NCBI GenBank assembly: GCA_023427825.1 | Contig: JAEZAI010000266.1 | Span: 1 to 5,490 of the forward strand | DNA from: Actinomycetes bacterium | GTDB taxonomy: Bacteria > Actinomycetota > Acidimicrobiia > Acidimicrobiales > Microtrichaceae | DNA: 5,490 nucleotides | Reading direction: 5' to 3' | Shown: positions 1 through 5,490 of the stretch, one piece after another | How positions within the stretch are numbered: the stretch's first letter is position 1 | Layout of the letters: every line of letters starts with the position of its first letter | Notes under the pieces: model-generated | Seen by the model: only the letters and a program-made list of their open reading frames with translations | What the model was told of the DNA's origin: nothing | Databases searched by the model: none | Position numbers and translations under genes: made by a program

Positions 1-96
1 CCCGAGCTCGGCCGGGACAACGAGGCGGTGTACGGCGAGCTGCTCGGCCTGGGTGCCGACGAGCTGGCCGAGCTGGCCGACGACGGCACGATCTGA
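1..96 (+). CDS. CaiB/BaiF-type CoA-transferase, C-terminal fragment
   Basis: Frame 1 is open from the window edge to a TGA at 94-96 and gives 31 residues ending in ELAELADDGTI. The pattern (L-G-R-D-N-E-x-V-Y-G-E-L-L-G-L, then an acidic helix, then D-G-x-I at the very end) matches the usual C-terminus of CaiB/BaiF (family III) CoA-transferases, which move CoA between acyl-CoA and free carboxylic acids in the cytoplasm. The catalytic Asp and the rest of the protein lie upstream of the window, so substrate and activity cannot be judged. A CoA-ester lyase starts 36 nt downstream on the same strand with no terminator visible between them, so the two are probably co-transcribed. The family call rests on a short tail; another protein with a similar tail is possible but less likely. 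Confidence 0.72.
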   Translation, partial: PELGRDNEAVYGELLGLGADELAELADDGTI

Positions 97-120
97 CGCG
101 CCCACGGCGCGTGCGACCAC

Positions 121-128
121 GGGAGGAG
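121..128 (+). promoter_or_regulatory. Ribosome binding site of the CoA-ester lyase gene
   Basis: GGGAGGAG is strongly complementary to the 16S rRNA 3' end. Its GGAGG core (122-126) sits 6 nt before the GTG at 133. It decides the choice of this GTG over later in-frame codons. Confidence 0.7.
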
Positions 129-132
129 CCCG

Positions 133-1056
133 GTGCGACCACCACGAATCCGACGGGCGGAGCTGGCCACTCCGGCCAGCAGCGAGAAGATGTGCGAGAA
201 GGCGGCCTCGTCGGGCGCCGACCTGGTGTTCCTCGACCTCGAGGACGCGTGCGCGCCGTCCGCCAAGGAGTCGGCCCGGGCCACGGCCGTGGCGGCGCTC
301 CGCGAGCTCGACTGGGGCCGGACCGTGAGGGCGGTGCGCATCAACGGCATCGACACGCCGTGGTGCCACGACGACGTCGTCGAGCTCGTGACCGGCGCCG
401 GCGAGCACCTGGACGTGCTGATCGTTCCCAAGGCCCGCTCCGCCCGCGACGTCTGGTGGGTGGACGTGCTGCTGACGCAGCTCGAGTCCAAGCTCCGCAC
501 CGAGCACCGCGTCGGCCTGGAGGTGCTGATCGAGGAGTCCGCCGGGCTGGCCGAGGCCGCAGCGATCGCCCGCTCGAGCCCGAGGCTCGAGGCGATCATC
601 TTCGGGGCAGGGGACCTGTCCGCGTCGCAACGGGCGCGGGTGGACGGCAACTTCGACCCCGTGGGCGACTACCCCGGCGACTTCTGGCACTACGCACGGG
701 TGCAGGTGCTGACCGCGGCGCGGGCGGCGGGCATCGACGCCATCGACGCGCCGTACCCGGCGTACCAGGACCCCGACGGCTACCGGCGCAGCGCCACGCA
801 CGCCAGCCTGCTCGGCTTCGACGGGAAGTGGGCGATCCACCCGAGCCAGATCCCGATCGCCCACGAGGTGTTCGCACCCACCGAGGACGAGATCGCGGCG
901 GCCCGGGCCGCGATCGCGGACTACCGGGCGTCGGAAGCCGAGGGCATCGGCGCGATCGGCCGCGACGGCCGACTGGTCGACGCAGCCCACATGCGCCTGG
1001 CCGAGAACACGCTCGCCAAGGCGGCGCTCGCCGGCCACGACGCCGCCACGTCGTAG
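133..1056 (+). CDS. CoA-ester lyase of the HpcH/HpaI-CitE (malyl-/citramalyl-CoA lyase-like) family
   Basis: This complete 307-residue protein starts at a GTG behind a strong ribosome binding site and ends at TAG. Family members are cytoplasmic TIM-barrel enzymes that make or cleave 3-hydroxyacyl-CoA esters such as malyl-CoA, beta-methylmalyl-CoA or citramalyl-CoA. Visible landmarks: FLDLEDA at 33-39; Arg69 in RINGIDTPW; VPKA at 98-101; the two expected Mg ligands Glu134 (LEVLIEES) and Asp161 (FGAGDLSAS); DAPYPAYQDPDG at 205-216; GKWAIHPSQI at 231-240; and a C-terminal lid segment DGRLVDAAH where Asp283 fits the catalytic Asp that malyl-CoA lyases lend to the neighbouring subunit. The GKWAIHPSQI segment and the lid point to the malyl-CoA lyase-like branch more than to the citrate lyase beta subunit, and no citrate lyase partner genes are seen. 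A CoA-transferase gene ends just upstream. A malyl-CoA thioesterase role cannot be excluded. Family is confident; substrate is not. Confidence 0.9.
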   Translation: MRPPRIRRAELATPASSEKMCEKAASSGADLVFLDLEDACAPSAKESARATAVAALRELDWGRTVRAVRINGIDTPWCHDDVVELVTGAGEHLDVLIVPKARSARDVWWVDVLLTQLESKLRTEHRVGLEVLIEESAGLAEAAAIARSSPRLEAIIFGAGDLSASQRARVDGNFDPVGDYPGDFWHYARVQVLTAARAAGIDAIDAPYPAYQDPDGYRRSATHASLLGFDGKWAIHPSQIPIAHEVFAPTEDEIAAARAAIADYRASEAEGIGAIGRDGRLVDAAHMRLAENTLAKAALAGHDAATS

Positions 1057-1065
1057 CGACCGCGC

Positions 1066-1895
<830 letters not shown>

Positions 1896-1899
<4 letters not shown>

Positions 1900-2012
1900 G
1901 CGATCTCCTCTCGGTGGCTGCGCCCTCGGCTCACGCGGTGCATTTCCCGGTGGCTGCGCCCCCGGACCCCATCCACGTCCGGCTCGCTGCGCTCGCTCGG
2001 TCGCCGGCTCAC
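1896..2012 (-). other. Candidate 38-codon relay ORF between the fusion gene and livF
   Basis: A GTG at 2012-2010 overlaps the TGA of the upstream fusion gene (GTGA). The frame stays open for 38 codons and ends at a TGA (1898-1896) that overlaps the GTG of livF, again as GTGA. A GGAGG at 2024-2020 inside the last codons of the fusion gene stands 7 nt before this GTG, a good spacing. The peptide begins MSRR, exactly as LivF does, and carries RGRSHRE twice (17-23 and 29-35); it is rich in Arg, Ser and Glu with no recognisable domain or membrane segment. It could be a translated relay that carries ribosomes from livG to livF, or simply an open frame left by a repeat insertion. I do not claim that the peptide has a function. 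Confidence 0.25.
1905..1910 (-). promoter_or_regulatory. Ribosome binding site of livF
   Basis: GAGGAG in the coding sense lies 5 nt upstream of the livF GTG (1899-1897) and supports that start. It lies inside the repeat-rich insert, so it may have come with the insert and replaced the GGAGG at the end of livG that probably served livF before. Confidence 0.65.
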
Positions 2013-4741
2013 GCCGGGACCTCCGTCTCGTCGCGCACGCCGCCCAGGTAGGCCTCGGCCACCATGCGGTCGTTTCGGATGTCGTCCGCGCAGCCGCTCG
2101 CGATCACGGCGCCGAAGTCGAGGACGTTGATCGCGTCGCAGACGCCGAGGACCAGCGACACGTCGTGGTCGACGAGGAGCACCGCGGTCCCGGCCGCGGC
2201 GATGTGGCGGATGCGCTCGGTGAGGTGGATGCGCTCGCTCCGGTCGAGTCCCGCGGCGGGCTCGTCGAGGAGGAGCACCCGTGGGTCGGTCACGCACGCC
2301 CGGGCGATCGACACCAGCTGTCGCTCGCCCTGGCTCAGGTCGCCGGCGGGGCGTGACCGCAATCCGGAGATCCCGGCCTGAGCCAGCGCCCGGGTGATGG
2401 CGTCGCCCCGCTCTCCGGGCGGGAGTCCCTCGGCGGCGACGCTCACGTTCTCCTCGACCGTCAGGTCGTCGTACAGCTCCAGCGACTGGAAGGTCCGGGC
2501 GATGCCGCGACGGACGCGCACGTGCGGCGGGAACTTGGACACGTCCTCGCCACCGAGCTGCACGGTGCCGTCGCTGCGGGCGAAGCCGGTGATGGCGTCG
2601 ATCACGCTGGTCTTGCCGGCGCCGTTGGGGCCGATCAGTCCGACGATCGTGCCGCCCGGGACGTCGAAGGAGACGTTGCTGACCGCGGTCACCCCGCCGT
2701 AGCGCACCGACAGGCCGGTGACGACCAGGTGGTTCGCGGACAGGTCGACCGCGGGTGCAGGGCCGGCACCGGTGAGCTCGGTGACCGTCGCGACATCGGG
2801 TCCGGGGACGGGCTCGGCGCGGCGAAGGCGGAGCCGGTCGGCGAGCTGGTGGCCGAACAGCGCCAGGCCCTCGGGGTTGGTGATCAGCGTGACCACCAGG
2901 AGGACGCCCGTGATGACGTCGTACCAACCACCGAGCTCGAAGATCCGGCCCATGAGGAAGAAGACGATGCCGGCGCTGGCCAGCACGCCGGCGAGCACGC
3001 CACCCCAGACCGAGGTGATGCCCGCCAGGTAGACGGTGGCGAGCAGGGCCAGGCCACCGAGCGCCGTGAACGACTCGAACGTGACCGTGGTCCGGCGGTA
3101 CGCCATCAGGCAGCCGCCGAGGCCCGCGATGAACGAGCTGATCGCGAACGTGATCACCTTGACGCGGGTGACGTTCACGCCGACTCCGGCCGCGGACCGC
3201 TCGTTGGCGCAGATGGCGAGCATGGCCGAGCCGAGCGAGCTGCGTCGCAGCAACGCCACGCCGACGGCGACCCCGACGAGCGTGACGAGGCAGAGCAGCC
3301 CGAACTCGATCCGGGGGAACGCCGCGCCGATGCCGACGCTGAGATCGATCCCGAACAGCGTCGGCGGCTCGATGTCGGCCCCGGAGGTCCCGACGACGTC
3401 GGTGTTGCGGAACCAGACCGCCTCGATCGCGTAGGCCAGCGCCAGCGTGACCACGCCGAGGGCCACGCCGCGGAGGCGCAGGGCGGGGAGTCCGACCAGC
3501 ACACCGACGACGGTGGCGACCAGTGCCGCCACGATCGGGGCGATCGGGAACGGCAGGTTCCAGGTGCTGGTCACGGCGCTGAGCGTGAAGGCGGCGGCCC
3601 CGGCGAACGCCAGCTGGGCGAGCGAGACCTGCCCGGCGTAGCCGGTGACGACCACGAGCGACAGGGCGATGACGCCGGCGATCATCGAGGCGATCACCGC
3701 CGCCCGCCACTCGCCCGACGTCGCCACCAGCGCGACCACGCCCACGGCGGTCCCTGCGACGGTGGACAGGAGCAGGGAGCGCGGCCGAGGGGCCCGCCCG
3801 AGCGGCTGGCGCACGAGCCCCGACCGGGCCGGCATGTCGCGACCGGCGACGAGGAGGGCGATGATGATCACGATCAGCGGCACCAGCTCGGCGCCCCCGG
3901 TGGCGGGCATCCAGTCGTAGGTCGAGATCGAGGTCGCCTCGGACTGGAGCATCCCGATCCCGAGACCGGCGACGGCGGCGACCAGCAGGTACTCGAAGCG
4001 ACCGATCACGGCGGCGGCGAGCGCCGGCACCACGAAGAGCGTGTAGGTGATGGGGGTGAGCGGGCTCAGCGGCGCGATGAGGATGCCCGCGATGCCGGCG
4101 ACCACCGCGCTGATGATCCAGTTGGCCAGCGCGATCCGGTCGGGAGAGATGCGGCTGATGTACGCCCCCGTCTGCGATTCCGCGGCGGCCCGGGTGAGGA
4201 GCCCGAAGCGCGTGAAGCGGTACGCCGCGGCCAGGAGGACGGTCAGGGCCAGCACGGTGACCGCCAGGTAGAAGCGGTCGGACAGGAGGCCCACGGACCC
4301 GATCTCCCAGCGCTCGGAGCGGAACAGCGGCGCCACGCTGATCGGCGCCGTGCCGAAGCGCGTGGCGAGGGTGCCCTGCAGCACGACGAGCACGCCCAGG
4401 CTGGCGACGGCCTTGGCCAGCTGCGGCGCGTTGCGCATGGGTCGGAACACCAGGAGGTGCAGCAGCGCCCCGATCGCTCCGGCGATGGCCAGGGCGATCA
4501 GCGCGGAGGACGCGAAGTTGAGCGGCGCTCCCACGGAGATCGAACGGGGGAGACCCGGCACGATCAGCAGGAGCTCTCCCTTGCGGAGACCCGCGTAGAT
4601 GTACGCGGCGGTCAGCGAGATCGCACCGGTCGCGAAGTTCACCACGCCGGAGCTCCGGTACGTGATGACCAGCGCGACGGCCAGGGCCGCGAACACGCCA
4701 CCGTTGCCGATGCCGAGGAGGAGGTTGCCCAGATGGTTCAC
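2009..4741 (-). CDS. LivH-LivM-LivG triple-fusion ABC importer protein (two permease domains plus ATPase)
   Basis: A single 910-residue frame holds three proteins that are usually separate. Residues 1-300 are LivH-like, with TYRSSGVVNFATGA near 28-40, FRPMRNAPQLAKAVASLG near 99-116 and about eight hydrophobic helices. Residues about 323-625 are LivM-like, with GYAGQVSLAQLAFAG at 367-381, LRLRGVALGVVTLALA at 421-436 and an AICANERSAAGVGVN loop near 509-523. A linker of about 40 residues follows. Residues about 669-905 are LivG-like: Walker A GPNGAGKT at 704-711, Q-loop Gln752 (RTFQSLELYDDLTVEENV), signature LSQGERQ at 802-808, Walker B VLLLDE at 822-827 and His859. All motifs look intact and no frame break is seen. 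It would form the membrane pore and one ATPase half, with LivF as the other half. The GTG start is chosen because LivH similarity begins there and GGAG lies 5 nt upstream; the frame is open further but would overlap the binding-protein gene. Confidence 0.93.
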   Translation of the reverse strand: MNHLGNLLLGIGNGGVFAALAVALVITYRSSGVVNFATGAISLTAAYIYAGLRKGELLLIVPGLPRSISVGAPLNFASSALIALAIAGAIGALLHLLVFRPMRNAPQLAKAVASLGVLVVLQGTLATRFGTAPISVAPLFRSERWEIGSVGLLSDRFYLAVTVLALTVLLAAAYRFTRFGLLTRAAAESQTGAYISRISPDRIALANWIISAVVAGIAGILIAPLSPLTPITYTLFVVPALAAAVIGRFEYLLVAAVAGLGIGMLQSEATSISTYDWMPATGGAELVPLIVIIIALLVAGRDMPARSGLVRQPLGRAPRPRSLLLSTVAGTAVGVVALVATSGEWRAAVIASMIAGVIALSLVVVTGYAGQVSLAQLAFAGAAAFTLSAVTSTWNLPFPIAPIVAALVATVVGVLVGLPALRLRGVALGVVTLALAYAIEAVWFRNTDVVGTSGADIEPPTLFGIDLSVGIGAAFPRIEFGLLCLVTLVGVAVGVALLRRSSLGSAMLAICANERSAAGVGVNVTRVKVITFAISSFIAGLGGCLMAYRRTTVTFESFTALGGLALLATVYLAGITSVWGGVLAGVLASAGIVFFLMGRIFELGGWYDVITGVLLVVTLITNPEGLALFGHQLADRLRLRRAEPVPGPDVATVTELTGAGPAPAVDLSANHLVVTGLSVRYGGVTAVSNVSFDVPGGTIVGLIGPNGAGKTSVIDAITGFARSDGTVQLGGEDVSKFPPHVRVRRGIARTFQSLELYDDLTVEENVSVAAEGLPPGERGDAITRALAQAGISGLRSRPAGDLSQGERQLVSIARACVTDPRVLLLDEPAAGLDRSERIHLTERIRHIAAAGTAVLLVDHDVSLVLGVCDAINVLDFGAVIASGCADDIRNDRMVAEAYLGGVRDETEVPA
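2020..2024 (-). promoter_or_regulatory. GGAGG inside the end of the LivG coding region
   Basis: In the coding sense GGAGG falls within the codons for Thr-Glu-Val near the C-terminus of the fusion protein, 7 nt before a GTG that overlaps the stop as GTGA. This is the classic layout for a translationally coupled downstream gene, here the candidate 38-codon frame, and probably livF itself before the insert arose. Confidence 0.4.
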
Positions 4742-4746
4742 GGCGA

Positions 4747-4750
4747 CTCC
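4747..4750 (-). promoter_or_regulatory. Ribosome binding site of the LivHMG fusion gene
   Basis: GGAG in the coding sense lies 5 nt before the GTG at 4741-4739. It decides this start within a frame that is open much further upstream. The site begins 3 nt past the base of the intergenic hairpin, so hairpin folding may affect ribosome access. Confidence 0.55.
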
Positions 4751-4753
4751 GGA

Positions 4754-4779
4754 GGGCCGGGGAGCGAGCTCCCCGGCCC
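4754..4779 (-). promoter_or_regulatory. Perfect 11-bp GC hairpin between binding-protein and permease genes
   Basis: The arms 4754-4764 and 4769-4779 are exact reverse complements (GGGCCGGGGAG and its complement) around a 4-nt loop. The hairpin sits in the 62-nt gap between the binding-protein stop and the fusion-gene start. No U-run follows, so it is not a standard intrinsic terminator. The likely role is 3'-end protection or partial attenuation, letting the binding protein be made in excess over the membrane parts, as is common in importer operons. The structure is directly visible; the role is inferred. Confidence 0.6.
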
Positions 4780-4803
4780 AGATGGGAACGGATGGGGTCC
4801 GGC

Positions 4804-5490
4804 TCAGCCCGCCACGGCTTCGCCGACCGAGTAGCTGGACGGGTTGCCCTGGCCGTCCAGCTGCGCCTGCAGGACCTGCGCCGAGCAGACCGCCGGGGTC
4901 GCCGGGTTGGCCTTGCCGTTGCACTGGTACTCGACGCCGCCCGCACCCGGCATGACGGACTTGTCCATGGCCTTGATCGTCGTGTTGACCGACTCGGTCG
5001 TGACGTCGCCGTCGAGCTTCTCGAGCGCCGTGAGGAACGACATCATCGACACCCAGGCGTTCATCGGGATGCTGTCGTTGGGCTCGGTCCCCGGCGCGTA
5101 CTTCTCCATGGTCGCCTTGTAGAGCTGGTAGCCCTCGTCGTCCTCGTCGCCGACCGCCGCGGTGGCGGTGATGTACATGCCTTCGAGGACCGACGGGTCG
5201 ACGGCCTCGCGGGTGGCGTCCGTGATGCACTGCGTGACGGCGGTGATGTCGCCGTCGTAGCCGACCGCCTTCAGGCCGTTGAACGCCGCGATGCAGAAGG
5301 CGTCGTTGCCGACCACCTGGACGACCGTGGCACCGCTGTTCTTGACCTGCTGCATCTGCGGGGTCATGTCGGCGGTGCCGATCGGCACCTTGATGAGGTC
5401 GTACTCGAGCCCGGCGGCGTCGAGCATCTTGGGCGCCGCCTCGTCGAAGGCCTCGAGCGCCTGCGGCACGTCGATCACGACGAACGCGAC
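4804..5490 (-). CDS. LivK-like substrate-binding protein of the ABC importer, C-terminal 228 residues (5' end outside the window)
   Basis: The frame is open from the window edge (first residues VAFVVIDVPQ) to a TGA at 4806-4804, so the signal peptide and the first lobe are missing. What remains resembles the second half of type-1 periplasmic-binding proteins (Peripla_BP_6, the LivJ/LivK group), the extracytoplasmic receptors that hand ligand to LivH/LivM. Family-like features are GTADMTPQMQQVKNSGATVV at 38-57, followed by a strand and NDAFCIAAFNGLKAVGYDG. Four cysteines are present: Cys66, Cys88, Cys190 and Cys202. The last two bracket a short loop near the C-terminus and could form a disulphide, which fits an exported protein. 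In an actinobacterium it would probably be a lipoprotein, but the lipobox cannot be seen. Ligand unknown. The gene is first of the three visible importer genes; any promoter lies beyond 5490. Confidence 0.88.
   Translation of the reverse strand, partial: VAFVVIDVPQALEAFDEAAPKMLDAAGLEYDLIKVPIGTADMTPQMQQVKNSGATVVQVVGNDAFCIAAFNGLKAVGYDGDITAVTQCITDATREAVDPSVLEGMYITATAAVGDEDDEGYQLYKATMEKYAPGTEPNDSIPMNAWVSMMSFLTALEKLDGDVTTESVNTTIKAMDKSVMPGAGGVEYQCNGKANPATPAVCSAQVLQAQLDGQGNPSSYSVGEAVAG

Noticed and set aside
133..1056. Citrate lyase beta subunit
   Set aside because: No citrate lyase alpha or acyl-carrier genes are seen, and the GKWAIHPSQI segment with a C-terminal Asp lid fits malyl-CoA-lyase-like enzymes better.
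4754..4779. Intrinsic terminator after the binding-protein gene
   Set aside because: The stem is strong but no U-run follows, and the fusion gene starts right behind it as an apparent operon member.
2522..4834. 770-residue + strand open frame opposite the fusion gene
   Set aside because: Its Asp/Gly/Arg/His/Gln-rich composition is typical of antisense frames in GC-rich DNA; the - strand frame has complete LivH/LivM/LivG motifs.
4742..5230. N-terminal extension of the fusion protein to position 5230
   Set aside because: The extension is an Arg/Gly-rich out-of-frame reading of the binding-protein gene; LivH similarity starts at the GTG at 4741, which has its own ribosome binding site.

Overview
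The window is very GC-rich and densely coding, with GTG start codons at every gene whose start is visible and strong GGAGG-type ribosome binding sites. Protein style (CaiB/BaiF and CitE-type CoA enzymes beside a branched-chain-amino-acid-type ABC importer with fused permeases) suggests a high-GC actinobacterium, perhaps Acidimicrobiia. The taxonomic call is inference from composition and gene style only.

Layout. On the + strand, positions 1-96 hold the last 31 codons of a probable CaiB/BaiF CoA-transferase, followed after 36 nt by a complete CitE/malyl-CoA-lyase-type CoA-ester lyase (133-1056). The two probably form one operon acting on acyl-CoA esters of small organic acids. This operon converges with a three-gene importer operon on the - strand, with 9 nt between the two stop codons. 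In transcription order the importer genes are: a substrate-binding protein of the LivK type (4804-5490, N-terminus outside the window); a single 910-residue protein fusing LivH, LivM and LivG (2009-4741); and a separate LivF ATPase (1066-1899) with a low-complexity C-terminal tail. Together they would form a complete HAAT-family ABC importer: binding protein, two different permease domains and two different ATPase domains, encoded in three genes instead of five. The substrate cannot be read from sequence; the CoA enzymes next door allow an amino acid, a dicarboxylate or an aromatic acid.

Two intergenic spots stand out. Between the binding protein and the fused permease is a perfect 11-bp GC hairpin with a 4-nt loop, ending 3 nt before the Shine-Dalgarno core of the fusion gene. 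Between the fusion gene and livF is a roughly 113-nt segment flanked by a 13-nt direct repeat that carries the GTGA stop/start context. It looks as if livG and livF once overlapped by GTGA, and a repeat-type sequence was inserted or duplicated exactly there. The segment carries a 38-codon open frame that overlaps the livG stop and the livF start by GTGA at both ends, with a good ribosome binding site, so it could relay translation from livG to livF.

I found no CRISPR array, tRNA, rRNA, transposase or phage gene. No stretch over 300 nt lacks a gene. Apart from the livG-livF junction and the triple fusion, this looks like ordinary metabolic and transport DNA.
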